Of a stretch of DNA of 64,000 bases, positions 10,401 to 18,033 are shown piece after piece. This DNA comes from CAIWHR01 sp963836265 (GTDB lineage Bacteria; Pseudomonadota; Gammaproteobacteria; Burkholderiales; Casimicrobiaceae). Made by a program: the position numbers and the translations under genes. The notes beneath the pieces were generated by a model. It had not been told where the DNA came from. It did not search any database and was given only the letters and a program-made list of their open reading frames with translations. The stretch is from the NCBI GenBank assembly GCA_963836265.1, contig CAWIIO010000006.1, positions 620,001 through 684,000 on the forward strand. Reading direction: 5' to 3'. Within the stretch, counting starts at the first letter, position 1. Each line of letters starts with the position of its first letter.

Positions 10401-10543
10401 ACGGCACGAGCTGTCGGCACCAGATCGCCGACGGCACCCGGGCGACCGGAAAGCGCGCGGCGATCCACGTCGCGCGCGCACTGGAACGCGCACTTCTTGT
10501 TATCCCAGTCGTCGGAGAATCCCGCCCATCTCCTCCTGAGTGA
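7469..10543 (+). CDS. YdiJ-like FAD/Fe-S D-2-hydroxyacid dehydrogenase
   Basis: A 1024-residue fusion of a GlcD-like flavoprotein with a GlcF-like iron-sulfur part, the size and layout of E. coli YdiJ (D-2-hydroxyglutarate dehydrogenase). The FAD-binding PCMH domain covers about 45-285 (LARGAGSSQCGQ, GGMAGNNSCGSRS) and the FAD-oxidase C-terminal domain about 300-545. Fe-S ligands include CNNNGHCRKFDAGTMCP (about 592) and CVSCKGCRRECP (about 652). Two CCG-type modules follow (LCCGRTYLAAG near 806, SSCCGMAGSFG near 935). It should oxidise a D-2-hydroxyacid and pass electrons to a membrane carrier. It diverges from the aminotransferase-TRAP operon across 186 bp, a likely shared control region. 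Its 3' end overlaps the convergent GYD gene. Confidence 0.93.
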   Translation: MSKAAAPQALALRPTRNGELAARLSSAVEGDVLFDHASRGRYSTDASVYQVEPVGVLVPKRMEDVRVAVDVCREMRVPVLARGAGSSQCGQTVGTALVIDHSKHLNRVLAFDRDAMTVTVEPGIVLDELNRGLARHGLWFPVDVSTSAQCTLGGMAGNNSCGSRSIAYGNMVHNVLAVDALLADGTEARFGPAHEMEGGTPRVRELLGRLRAIGARESDEIERQLPKVLRRVGGYNIDICCPQGERPYTQDGSVNYAHLLVGSEGTLAWTRALTLKLVPPPRHRTLGVVNFPTLYKAMACARDIVQLGPSAVELVDRTMIDLARGNPAFRPVIEGALIGVPEAILLVEFIGETRDGAVRRLADLATLMADLGLPESVVPMSEAGAQRALWEVRKAGLNIMMSMKGDGKPVSFIEDCAVPLSHLADYVDRLTRVFAKHGTRGTWYAHASVGTLHVRPILDMRRDGAIKMRAIAEEASAMVREYKGAFSGEHGDGLVRSEWVAWQFGPRLTRALEEIKDLFDPSGVMNPGKIVRATRMDDASLFRFAPGYRTLPLETALDWSAWDVQNDPLADTLTAPGTGGDPAHGFAKAVEMCNNNGHCRKFDAGTMCPSYRATRDEQHVTRGRANTLRLALSGQLGPEAIASQAVHDALDLCVSCKGCRRECPTGVDMAKMKIEFLHHWQRARGLSVKDRLIAHLPRWAPWAARVPWLFNLRDTLPGLPELGERLLGLSARRSLPAWRRDAFLRGPDRRGDDRGQTPDVLLLVDTFTNYFEPDNARAALAVLRAAGYRVRVARARVDDDEPGRPLCCGRTYLAAGLVEEAKREARRVAAALLPQAERGAAIVGLEPSCLLSLRDEFLVMGIGDPARRLARSAFLIEEFLAREHRAGRLRLALSPLPQKRALLHGHCHQKAFDTMEATRDVLGLIPELAVDVVESSCCGMAGSFGFEASHYDVSMRMAELALLPAIRASAPDTLLVADGTSCRHQIADGTRATGKRAAIHVARALERALLVIPVVGESRPSPPE

Positions 10544-10793
10544 AGGCGCGCAGCGTCTGCGTCCGGACGTTGCCCGCCGAACCGATCGCCAATCCAAATG
10601 CCGTCATCGACGCATCATCAGGGGCATCGAATATCGCCACGACGTCGTAACTTCCAAGCGTCCAGAAAAAATCTCTCACGGTGACGCCGTATTTCTTCCC
10701 CAGTTCCCTTACCGCGTCTGCCCGCCTGGTTGTCTCTTTGGCGCTGCGAATGCCCTGGTCGGTGAAGCTCGTTAGAGAAATGTAGGTCGCCAT
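10500..10793 (-). CDS. GYD domain protein
   Basis: A 97-residue protein matching the small GYD-domain family (MATYISLTSFTDQGIRS at the start, LGSYDVVAIFDAPDD around 47-61). Function is unknown; such proteins have a dimeric alpha-beta barrel-like fold. The C-terminal coding part overlaps the end of the convergent dehydrogenase gene by 44 bp, so the two transcripts must run into each other. The length is normal and the frame intact. Confidence 0.88.
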   Translation of the reverse strand: MATYISLTSFTDQGIRSAKETTRRADAVRELGKKYGVTVRDFFWTLGSYDVVAIFDAPDDASMTAFGLAIGSAGNVRTQTLRAFTQEEMGGILRRLG

Positions 10794-10874
10794 GATTCGT
10801 CTCCTTGTGGCGAACGAGGCCCTTCCACGATACTGGGCCGCGGCACCGGCCTCCGGTTGTGCCGGGCCAACCCG

Positions 10875-10944
10875 AAAGTAGGGTCAGAGACGAGTTTCTC
10901 GCGCGCTCGATGAGAACCTGAAAAGTCGTCTCTGACCCTACTTT
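10875..10944. repeat. REP-like inverted repeat, 19-bp perfect arms
   Basis: The left arm AAAGTAGGGTCAGAGACGA (10875-10893) is repeated as its exact complement at 10926-10944, with 32 nt between. It resembles palindromic REP-type elements of proteobacteria, an impression from memory. The right arm contains the stop codon of the SAF-domain gene (10938-10940). The hairpin could end transcription from either side or protect mRNA 3' ends. No second copy is seen in the window. Confidence 0.85.
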
Positions 10945-11195
10945 TTCGCGAGATACCTGCTCTCGACGTTGCGGCCATCGATGGCCTCGCCCGGCGCAAT
11001 CTCGCGGAGCGCGACGCCGATCGGGCAGTCGTACTTGACGACGATTTCCCCGGCGGCGAGCCGACGTGCGGCGAGCTTTCCTCCAACCGCGACGTTGCGG
11101 TCAACCGTCAGCGCGACGTCGTCGAGTACCACCGTCTCTCCGGCCTTGAGCGCGCGCAGCGCGACGGCGACGTTGTCCTGCGGCGAGAGCCTCAT
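10938..11195 (-). CDS. SAF-domain protein, UxaA N-terminal (small subunit) type
   Basis: An 85-residue protein made almost entirely of a SAF domain, as in the N-terminal part of altronate dehydratase UxaA and small subunits of related hydroxyacid lyases (PQDNVAVALRALKAGETV near the start, CPIGVALREIAPGEAI near the end). The large catalytic subunit is not beside it. ATG 11195 has AAGGGG 9 nt upstream and begins at the domain edge; an upstream ATG at 11270, one base after the rraA-like stop codon, would add 25 residues. The final codons AAA AAG TAG lie in the REP-like arm. Role: probably hydroxyacid dehydration with an unlinked partner, or regulation. Confidence 0.75.
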   Translation of the reverse strand: MRLSPQDNVAVALRALKAGETVVLDDVALTVDRNVAVGGKLAARRLAAGEIVVKYDCPIGVALREIAPGEAIDGRNVESRYLAKK

Positions 11196-11271
11196 CACGG
11201 CCGGCCCCTTGCGGTCAGCTGCCATCGCTCGGCGCGGACGTTCCGCGTTCGCGCGGACCCGGGCTCGCATG

Positions 11272-11949
11272 CTAGAACTTTCCGTACCGATTGTACGCCT
11301 CGACCGGGTCCATGCCGCCGACGAGCGCCCGGCGCATCTCGGATTCGGTGGCGACAACTTCCTCGGTTCTGGCGACGACCTCCTCGACGAGTGCGGCCGG
11401 AATGATCACGACACCGTCGCGGTCGCCCAGCAGCCAGTCTCCGGTCGCGATCGTGACGCTGCCGATCGTGACCGGCTCTCCGTAGGCATCCGGAATCCAG
11501 CGCTCGACGACATCCGACGGGGTGAGGAACGCGCAGAACACCGGAAATCCCTGCGCGAGGACGAGATCGGTATCGCGCGAGCCGCCGTCTACGACGTAGC
11601 CCAGCACACCGCGGGCGCGCAGCGTCTGCGCCGACAATTCCCCCATCAGCGCGATCTCGTGATTGTGGGGCTGGCAGACGATCACGTGGCCCGAAGGCGC
11701 CGAAGCGAGGAGGGTGCACCAGCCCAGCAGCGTCTCGTGTCGCGTTTTCGTCCGGTCGATGTGCCCCGACACGGTCCACACGGGTCCGGCGAGCGTCGTT
11801 GCGGGCGCGATTGCCTTGATTGCCGGCGGCAGCACGATATTGTCGTGCCCCAGCATCCGCAGCACGTCGTGGACTGCTCCCGTATAGCAGCGGCCGAGGC
11901 GCTCCGTCAACGCCGGTGTCGGGTCGGGTTGACTTGCGCTCCCGATCAT
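11272..11949 (-). CDS. RraA/HMG-aldolase family protein
   Basis: A 225-residue member of the family holding 4-hydroxy-4-methyl-2-oxoglutarate aldolases, oxaloacetate decarboxylases and the RNase E inhibitor RraA. The active-site pattern of the enzymes is present: Gly103-Glu104 (LMGELSAQTLRARG) and Asp121-Gly-x2-Arg125-Asp126 (VVDGGSRDTD). An aldolase or decarboxylase is therefore more likely than RNase control. AGGAGG lies 7 nt before the ATG. Upstream by 13 bp is the radical SAM gene; downstream is the SAF protein. In this catabolic setting it may cleave a 2-oxo-4-hydroxy acid. Confidence 0.9.
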   Translation of the reverse strand: MIGSASQPDPTPALTERLGRCYTGAVHDVLRMLGHDNIVLPPAIKAIAPATTLAGPVWTVSGHIDRTKTRHETLLGWCTLLASAPSGHVIVCQPHNHEIALMGELSAQTLRARGVLGYVVDGGSRDTDLVLAQGFPVFCAFLTPSDVVERWIPDAYGEPVTIGSVTIATGDWLLGDRDGVVIIPAALVEEVVARTEEVVATESEMRRALVGGMDPVEAYNRYGKF

Positions 11950-11962
11950 TGCAAGCCTCCTG

Positions 11963-13042
11963 CTAGAGAAGCTCGAGCTGGCGGGATTCGCGCGGCGGCC
12001 GGAAGCGGGTCGTCTCGAGCGGTGCGTCGGGCTCGGTGTTGAGGCCGAGGCGCTTGCACGCGAGCGCGAAACGCTTGCCGATCAGGTCGGCAAACTGACC
12101 CTGCCCGTGCATGCGCGCGCCGAACCGCGTATCGTTGTCGCGACCGCCGCGAAGCTGCCGAACGATGCTCATCACATGTGCGGCGCGCAGCGGGTAGTGT
12201 GCGTCGAGCCACGCGCGGAACAGTGGCGCGACCTCGCGCGGCAGGCGCAGCAGCGTATAGAACGCATGCCGTGCTCCGGCGGCCGCAGCCGCTTCGAGGA
12301 TCGCTTCGAGCTCGTGATCGGTGAGCTGCGGGATGATCGGTGCAACGTTGACGCCGACGGGCACGCCGGCGTCGGCGAGCGCCTTGACGATCGCGAGCCG
12401 CCGGTGCGGCGCCGCGGCGCGCGGATCGAGCTTCCGCGCGAGCTCGCCGTCGAGCATCGCGATGGAGATGAACGTGCGGACGAGGCCCTTCTCCGCCATC
12501 GGCGCGATGAGATCGAGGTCGCGCAGTATCAGGGCGCCCTTGGTCGTGATCGTTAGCGGGTGCTCGCACGCGGCGAGCACCTCGAGGATGCTGCGCGTGA
12601 TCTTCCATGCGCGCTCGATCGGCTGGTACGGATCGGTGTTGCTGCCGAGTGCGATCGGCGAGCAGACGTACGCCGGCTTCGCGAGCTCGATCCTGAGCAG
12701 CTCGGCGGCATTCGGCTTGGCGAACAGCCTGGTTTCGAAGTCGATCCCCGGCGAGAGGTCGAGATAGGCGTGCGTGGGCCGCGCGTAGCAGTAGATGCAG
12801 CCGTGTTCGCAGCCCTGATACGGGTTGATCGACTGCTCGAACGGGATGTCGGGAGAGTCGTTCCGCGCGATGATCGTTCGCGCCGGCTGGATGCGCACGA
12901 CGGTCTTCGGCGGCGGCGGGACGTCGTCTTCGGCGACGCTCTGCGCGATGGGCCAACCGTCGTCGACCGGCGCGCGCTGCTCGCGGCGGAACCGGTTTTC
13001 GGGATTGAACGTCGCGCCGCGGCCCTTGGCAGTCGCGGTCAT
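11963..13042 (-). CDS. PA0069-family radical SAM protein
   Basis: A 359-residue radical SAM enzyme. The [4Fe-4S] cluster motif is C78-x3-C82-x2-C85 (GCEHGCIYCYA). The sequence has the look of the PA0069/Rv2578c group distantly related to spore photoproduct lyase (INPYQGCEHGCIYCYARP, SNTDPYQPIE, ITTKG). The substrate of this widespread group is unknown to me. Although on the same strand and 13 bp before the aldolase gene, nothing ties it to hydroxyacid catabolism. The length is complete. Confidence 0.92.
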   Translation of the reverse strand: MTATAKGRGATFNPENRFRREQRAPVDDGWPIAQSVAEDDVPPPPKTVVRIQPARTIIARNDSPDIPFEQSINPYQGCEHGCIYCYARPTHAYLDLSPGIDFETRLFAKPNAAELLRIELAKPAYVCSPIALGSNTDPYQPIERAWKITRSILEVLAACEHPLTITTKGALILRDLDLIAPMAEKGLVRTFISIAMLDGELARKLDPRAAAPHRRLAIVKALADAGVPVGVNVAPIIPQLTDHELEAILEAAAAAGARHAFYTLLRLPREVAPLFRAWLDAHYPLRAAHVMSIVRQLRGGRDNDTRFGARMHGQGQFADLIGKRFALACKRLGLNTEPDAPLETTRFRPPRESRQLELL

Positions 13043-13056
13043 CGCAATTCCGGGAT

Positions 13057-13488
13057 TCAGGAGGCGAGCGCGGCGTCGAGCGTGACGGTGATCGACGGCG
13101 AAATCGCGCGCGAGATGACGCAGTTGGTCTTCGCGTCGCTCGCGATCGCGGCGAATTTCGCGGCGTCGATGTCCGGGACGCGCGCCCGCGTGATGAAATG
13201 AACCGCCGTGATCGTCGGCTTGGTTTCGATCTGGTCCATCGTCAGCAGCGCCTCGGTGTCGATCGCCTCGGCGGTGAAGCCGGCGTTGTTAAGCGTGAAC
13301 GACAACGCCATCGTGAAGCAGCCCGCATGCGCGCCGGCGAGGAGTTCTTCGGGGTTGGTCCCCTTGCCGTCGCCGAAGCGCGCCTTGAACGAATACGGCG
13401 TGTCGCGCAGCGTGCCGCTCTGCACGGAGATCGTGCCGGTGCCATCCTTGGTGCTGCCTTGCCAGCGGGCGGAAGCCTTGCGCTGCAT
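13057..13488 (-). CDS. OsmC family peroxiredoxin-like protein
   Basis: A 143-residue OsmC/Ohr family protein, the usual length. These reduce organic hydroperoxides in the cytoplasm with a two-cysteine mechanism. The peroxidatic Cys57 is in AGAHAGCFTMALS and the resolving Cys123 in AKTNCVISRA. The N-terminus with the SGTL and GTNPEELLAGAHA stretches fits OsmC rather than Ohr. It lies 14 bp upstream of the radical SAM gene on the same strand and is divergent from the sulfhydrylase gene. Confidence 0.93.
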   Translation of the reverse strand: MQRKASARWQGSTKDGTGTISVQSGTLRDTPYSFKARFGDGKGTNPEELLAGAHAGCFTMALSFTLNNAGFTAEAIDTEALLTMDQIETKPTITAVHFITRARVPDIDAAKFAAIASDAKTNCVISRAISPSITVTLDAALAS

Positions 13489-13639
13489 CGTCGTCTCCTG
13501 GTGAGCGCCGGGCGCGAGCGCTCCGGCGGGAAGCGAAGTTTAATCCACGCCGCACCGGGGCGATACCCGCTCCCATGCCTTCTCCTTGCGCTACCATACG
13601 CGAGGCGCGTTGCGCCGCCCCCCAGTTTTCCGTTCGCCG

Positions 13640-14962
13640 ATGCCCAAGCCCAGGACCACGCATTTCGACACGCTGTCGCTGCACGCTGGCGCGAAAGTGG
13701 ATCCGGCGACGGGCGCGCGCGCGACGCCGATCTACCAGACGACGGCGTTCGCGTTTCCCGATGCCGATCACGCCGCGGCGCTCTTCAACATGGAGCGCGC
13801 GGGACACGTCTATTCGCGGATTTCCAACCCCACCTGCGCCGTCCTCGAGGAGCGGATCGCCGCGCTCGAAGCTGGTGTCGGAGCCATCGCGACCGCGAGC
13901 GGGCAGGCGGCGATGCACCTTGCGATCGCGACGATCCTGGGTGCGGGGTCGCACATCGTGGCGTCACGCGCCCTCTACGGAGGCTCGCACAACCTCCTCG
14001 ACTACACGCTGCCACGCTTCGGCATCGCCACGACGTTCGTCGACCCGCGTGACGTCGACGCGTGGCGCGCGGCGATCCGGCCTGATACGCGGCTCCTGTT
14101 CGGGGAAACGCTCGGCAACCCCGGTCTCGAGGTGCTCGACGTCCCGGCCGTGGCGGAAGTCGCGCATGAGCACGGCTTGCCGTTGCTTGTCGACTCGACG
14201 TTCACGACGCCGTACCTGATGCAGCCGTTCGCGCTCGGCGCGGACCTGGTTTTTCATTCGGCGACGAAGTTCCTTTCGGGTCACGGAGTCGTGATCGGCG
14301 GGCTCCTCGTCGATTCCGGGCAGTTCGACTGGGACGGCAGCGGCCGATTCCCCGCGGCGCGGGGAAAATTCCCGACGCTGACCGAGCCCTACGCCGGCTT
14401 CCACGACATGGTGTTCACCGAGGAAGCGACGACCGCCGCGTTCCTCCTGCGCGCGCGGCGCGAGGGAATCCGCGATTTCGGCGCGTGCATGTCGCCGTTC
14501 ACCGCATTCCAGATCCTGCAGGGGATCGAGACGTTGCCGCTGCGGATGGCGCGCCACGTCGAGAACGCGCGACGGATCGTCGCCTTCCTGGAACAGCATC
14601 CGCTGGTCGGCGCGATCGGCTATCCGGACCTTCCGGGCCATCCCGACCATGCGCTGGCGCGGAAGTTGCTGCCGAAAGGCTGCGGCGCCGTATTCAGCTT
14701 CAACCTGAAGGGCACGCGCGCACAGGGCCGCCGCTTCATCGAGACGCTGAGCCTCTTTTCGCATCTTGCCAACGTCGGCGATGCGAAGTCGCTTGTCATC
14801 CATCCGGCGAGCACGACGCACTTCCGGATGTCGACCGCGGATCTCACGCGCGCCGGCATCACCGAAGGAACGATCCGGCTGTCGGTCGGACTCGAGGATC
14901 CGGGTGATCTGATCGAAGACCTGAGCCGGGCGCTGCATGCGGCGGGCAAGGAGGGGAGCTGA
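13640..14962 (+). CDS. metY: O-acetylhomoserine sulfhydrylase-type Cys/Met metabolism enzyme
   Basis: A 440-residue PLP enzyme of the Cys/Met metabolism family. It likely joins O-acetylhomoserine and sulfide to homocysteine, a step of methionine synthesis. The PLP lysine is K210 in HSATKFLSGHG. The length above 420 and the long insert after the lysine (DSGQFDWDGSGRFP) favour O-acetylhomoserine sulfhydrylase over cystathionine enzymes. The ATG at 13640 starts at the conserved MPKPRTTHFDTLSLHAG. Downstream by 4 bp is an alpha/beta hydrolase with its own ribosome site. Confidence 0.9.
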   Translation: MPKPRTTHFDTLSLHAGAKVDPATGARATPIYQTTAFAFPDADHAAALFNMERAGHVYSRISNPTCAVLEERIAALEAGVGAIATASGQAAMHLAIATILGAGSHIVASRALYGGSHNLLDYTLPRFGIATTFVDPRDVDAWRAAIRPDTRLLFGETLGNPGLEVLDVPAVAEVAHEHGLPLLVDSTFTTPYLMQPFALGADLVFHSATKFLSGHGVVIGGLLVDSGQFDWDGSGRFPAARGKFPTLTEPYAGFHDMVFTEEATTAAFLLRARREGIRDFGACMSPFTAFQILQGIETLPLRMARHVENARRIVAFLEQHPLVGAIGYPDLPGHPDHALARKLLPKGCGAVFSFNLKGTRAQGRRFIETLSLFSHLANVGDAKSLVIHPASTTHFRMSTADLTRAGITEGTIRLSVGLEDPGDLIEDLSRALHAAGKEGS

Positions 14963-14966
14963 GCTC

Positions 14967-15755
14967 ATGCGCCTGACGGTGGCGAGCACCGACGTCTACG
15001 CGTACACGGGCGCGCGCCCGACGATCGACGGCGGGCCGACGCTGCTGTTCGTCCACGGCGCCGCGAGCGACCATAGCATTTGGGCGCTTCAGTCCCGCTA
15101 CTTCGCGTATCACGGGTGGAACGTCCTCGCCGTCGACCTGCCGGGCCATGGCCGCTCCGGCGGTGATGCGCTGCCGACGGTCGAAGATATCGCGGACTGG
15201 ATCCCGGCGGTGCTCGACGCGGCGGGTGCGACCGAAGCCGCGCTCGTCGGCCATTCGCTGGGCGCGCTGGCGGTGCTCGAATGCGCCGCGCGCCATCCGG
15301 GGTGTGCAACCAAAGCCGTGCTCGCGGGCCCCGCGGCACCGATGACAGTCAGCGACGACCTCCTAGCGGCCGCGAAAGCGAACGATCACGTGGCCTACGA
15401 GCTAATCAATGGCTGGTCGCACAGCGCGGGCAAGATGCTCGGCGGCAACACGATGCCCGGCGTCTGGCTCACCGGCAACGCAATGCGCCTGCTCGAGCGC
15501 AACCGCCCGAACGTGCTGTACACCGACCTCCACGCCTGCAACGCCTACGCAGGCGGCCTTGCGGCGGCAATTGCCGTGCGGAGCCCCGTGCTGCTGATCC
15601 TGGGCGCCCGCGACATCATGGCGCCGCCGAAGAACGCGCAGGCGCTGATCGCCAACCTGTCGAACCGACGCGTGGTGAGCCTCGACGACTGCGGCCATGC
15701 GCTGATGACCGAGCAGCCCGACGCCGTGCTCGACGCGTTGCGCGCGTTCCTTTGA
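14967..15755 (+). CDS. Alpha/beta hydrolase
   Basis: A 262-residue single-domain alpha/beta hydrolase without signal peptide. The nucleophile is S97 in VGHSLGAL, the oxyanion-side motif is LLFVHGAASDHSIW at about 26-39, the acid is in LILGARDIMAPP (about 217) and the histidine in DDCGHALM (about 244). AGGGGAG precedes the ATG. It starts 4 bp after the sulfhydrylase stop codon, which suggests one transcript; a homoserine O-acetyltransferase role is possible from context but the protein is short and lacks that family's signature. Substrate unknown. Confidence 0.88.
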   Translation: MRLTVASTDVYAYTGARPTIDGGPTLLFVHGAASDHSIWALQSRYFAYHGWNVLAVDLPGHGRSGGDALPTVEDIADWIPAVLDAAGATEAALVGHSLGALAVLECAARHPGCATKAVLAGPAAPMTVSDDLLAAAKANDHVAYELINGWSHSAGKMLGGNTMPGVWLTGNAMRLLERNRPNVLYTDLHACNAYAGGLAAAIAVRSPVLLILGARDIMAPPKNAQALIANLSNRRVVSLDDCGHALMTEQPDAVLDALRAFL

Positions 15756-15770
15756 CCGAGCGAGCGAGCT

Positions 15771-16532
15771 TTGGCGCAGGATACCGAGTTGCAGGCCGCT
15801 TCTCCGCCGGTGCGCGCCGTTGCGGCGACGGCGCCGTTCGGCTGGCTCGCAAAGGGGGCCCGGGACTATCGCGCCCATCCGCTCGCGAGCGCATTGTATG
15901 GCGCGTGCTTCGCGGCGATGGGCTGGCTCATCGCGTTCACGTTCCGCCATGCGTACGAATACGTCTCGGCGCTCGTCACGGGGTTCTTCCTCGTGGGGCC
16001 GTTCCTCGCGATCGGCCTCTACGACCTTTCGCGGCGCCGCGAGAGGGGCGAGGCGCAGCGGCTGGCGCCGACGCTCGTCGCGTGGCGCCGCAACGCCGGC
16101 GCGATCGGCGTGTTCGCGCTGGTCCTGACGGTGATCCTGCTCGTCTGGGCGCGCGCCTCGCTGGTGGTGTTCGCACTCTCCTACGAGGGCGAGATGCCGA
16201 GCGTGGCGGGCTTCCTCGGGCAGATGTTTTCGCTCGACAACCTCGAATTCCTGTTCGCGTACTGCTGCGTCGGCGGCTTCTTCGCGGTGTTGACGTTCGC
16301 CATCAGCGTGGTGTCGGTGCCGATGATGGTCGACCGCCCGACCGACGGTGTCGTCGCCGTACTGACGAGCCTCAGGGCGTTCGGCGCGAACGTGCCCGCG
16401 ATGCTCGTCTGGGGGTCGGCGATCGTCGCGCTGACGACGCTGGGATTCGCGCTCGCCTTCGTCGGCCTCGTCGTCACCGTGCCGATCATCGGCCACGCGA
16501 CGTGGCACGCGTACCGCGCGCTGGTCGACTAG
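15771..16532 (+). CDS. DUF2189 integral membrane protein
   Basis: A 253-residue inner-membrane protein with about six hydrophobic segments. It fits the DUF2189 family of unknown function (FGWLAKGARDYRAHPLASA near 23-41, LVGPFLAIGLYDLSRR near 74-90). The start is a TTG at 15771, because the next in-frame ATG would cut into the first membrane segment. It lies 15 bp after the hydrolase gene and is probably in the same transcript. Confidence 0.8.
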   Translation: MAQDTELQAASPPVRAVAATAPFGWLAKGARDYRAHPLASALYGACFAAMGWLIAFTFRHAYEYVSALVTGFFLVGPFLAIGLYDLSRRRERGEAQRLAPTLVAWRRNAGAIGVFALVLTVILLVWARASLVVFALSYEGEMPSVAGFLGQMFSLDNLEFLFAYCCVGGFFAVLTFAISVVSVPMMVDRPTDGVVAVLTSLRAFGANVPAMLVWGSAIVALTTLGFALAFVGLVVTVPIIGHATWHAYRALVD

Positions 16533-16997
16533 AACCCGTCTGCTAGGCTGCACGGCCCGTCAGCTTTGTCGTGCCTGATGGCAAGACAAGGCTCGCCCCC
16601 GCTGTACGTCCCTCGAAACGAGCTAAATCGACGGCCGCTGCAGCCCGTCAACGATCAGCCGCGTGCCGGCCCGTTGAGCGCAGCGTCGGCATGGACCGTT
16701 TGTAGGAGATTCCGCATTCGACCCCTTGCTGCCGGTGAGCTGCACGCTGACACGGCAGCAATGCCGCGATTGCGGCCATTCAGGCGCCGCTCTTCAGCGG
16801 GCGCGTCCGGCCAACTGCAGTCTTATTAGGAAATCGCCGATAGCAGTCGTGTCTGCATTTGTGGGATCCAAAGCGGCCCAGGGACAGCGTGGGAACAAGT
16901 CATGCTCGCGACCTGGACGGATGCGGAAACGAACGGGCATAAGCGATTCGCCGATCACCTGACCTACTGAACCATTGCAGCCAAGCGGGGTACGTCG
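16533..16997. other. Intergenic stretch with degenerate repeat motifs
   Basis: No convincing gene lies between the DUF2189 gene and the convergent LysR gene. Around 16760-16810 I see GCGGCCATTC (16772-16781) and related GC-rich palindromic pieces, the leftmost occurrence of the motif family found in most gaps up to 49.5 kb. A short open frame at 16566-16829 has no family features. Confidence 0.5.
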
Positions 16998-17903
16998 CTA
17001 ACCGCCCTCTGCGCTACTGACACGCAATGCCTGCAACACGAGCGAGAATGCCGGTGAGGGTTGCCTTCGGCTCGGGTAGTACAAATGATAGCCCGCGAAT
17101 TTGGGGCACCAGTCCGAAAGCACACGCACCAGCTTTCCCGTCTCGATGTGCGGCATCAGCTCATCCTCGGGCAACAATGCGATTCCCAGCCCGGCCAGTG
17201 CCCCGTCCACCTGCGGAGGCGTGGTGTTGAAGATCAGCGGGCCGTCGACGCGAACGTTGGCCTTCCGGCCTCGCCGCTCGAAGTCCCAGACGTATAGGCC
17301 CCCTGAAGTGGGCATGCGTTGGTTGATACAGGAATGACTCGTCAAGTCGTGCGGCGTTTTGGGGCGCGCGTGGCGCTCGAAATAATCGGGTGAACCCACT
17401 ACCGCCATGCGCAGGGGCGGACCGATGGGTATGGCGATCATGTCTTTGGCGATAGTCCTGCCAAGGCGCACGCCGGCATCGAAGCGGTCGGTCACGATGT
17501 CGCGGAATCCATAGCTCACGTCGAACTCGAGCGTGATGTCTGGATACTCACGCAACACGGGCGTGAGCTTTGGCAGCAATACGGTGCGCAGCACGTTGTC
17601 GCCGCAGGTGAGGCGCACGGTTCCCGCCGGCTTGTCGCGCAGTTCCGTCAGCGCATCGAGCTCGGCTTCGATCTCGTCGAAACGGTGGCCTATGGCGTTT
17701 GCTAGGCGCTCGCCCGCTGGCGTGGGCGCGACACTGCGCGTGGTGCGCGTCAGGAGGCGAATCCGCAGCCGCTCCTCAAGCCCGCGGACGGCTTGACTCA
17801 CCGCCGATTGGGTGACTCCCAGCACGGCGGCGGCGCGGGTAAAGCTGCCTTCGCGCGCCACGGTCACGAAGGCCATCAGGTCGTTCAAGTTGCGTCCCGC
17901 CAT
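16998..17903 (-). CDS. LysR-type transcriptional regulator
   Basis: A 301-residue LysR regulator: N-terminal winged helix-turn-helix (about 1-60, with REGSFTRAAAVLGVTQSAVS) and a C-terminal effector-binding domain (about 90-295). ATG 17903 is preferred because GGAG lies 8 nt upstream; a GTG at 17912 is also in frame. It is divergent from the hydrolase gene across 130 bp holding an interrupted palindrome and most likely controls the five genes to its right. The inducer is unknown. Confidence 0.93.
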   Translation of the reverse strand: MAGRNLNDLMAFVTVAREGSFTRAAAVLGVTQSAVSQAVRGLEERLRIRLLTRTTRSVAPTPAGERLANAIGHRFDEIEAELDALTELRDKPAGTVRLTCGDNVLRTVLLPKLTPVLREYPDITLEFDVSYGFRDIVTDRFDAGVRLGRTIAKDMIAIPIGPPLRMAVVGSPDYFERHARPKTPHDLTSHSCINQRMPTSGGLYVWDFERRGRKANVRVDGPLIFNTTPPQVDGALAGLGIALLPEDELMPHIETGKLVRVLSDWCPKFAGYHLYYPSRRQPSPAFSLVLQALRVSSAEGG

Positions 17904-17919
17904 AGTCGGCACTCCGCTC

Positions 17920-17940
17920 TATTAGTTAGCTATTCTAATA
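17920..17940. promoter_or_regulatory. Candidate LysR operator
   Basis: TATTAG-N9-CTAATA is a perfect interrupted palindrome (17920-17925 and 17935-17940) lying 17 bp upstream of the regulator start and 93 bp upstream of the divergent hydrolase. LysR regulators usually bind an interrupted palindrome in such a divergent gap. Assignment is by position and symmetry only. Confidence 0.55.
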
Positions 17941-18033
17941 GGCGGAATAAGCATTCATCAACTAGTCACTGGCTCGATACGTCGCCACAATTGCACTCAT
18001 TCGCTGAACGGAATTGACCAAGGAGTACCGCTC

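Noticed and set aside
16566..16829. Short frame between the DUF2189 and LysR genes
   Set aside because: Runs through the degenerate repeat motifs and has no protein features.
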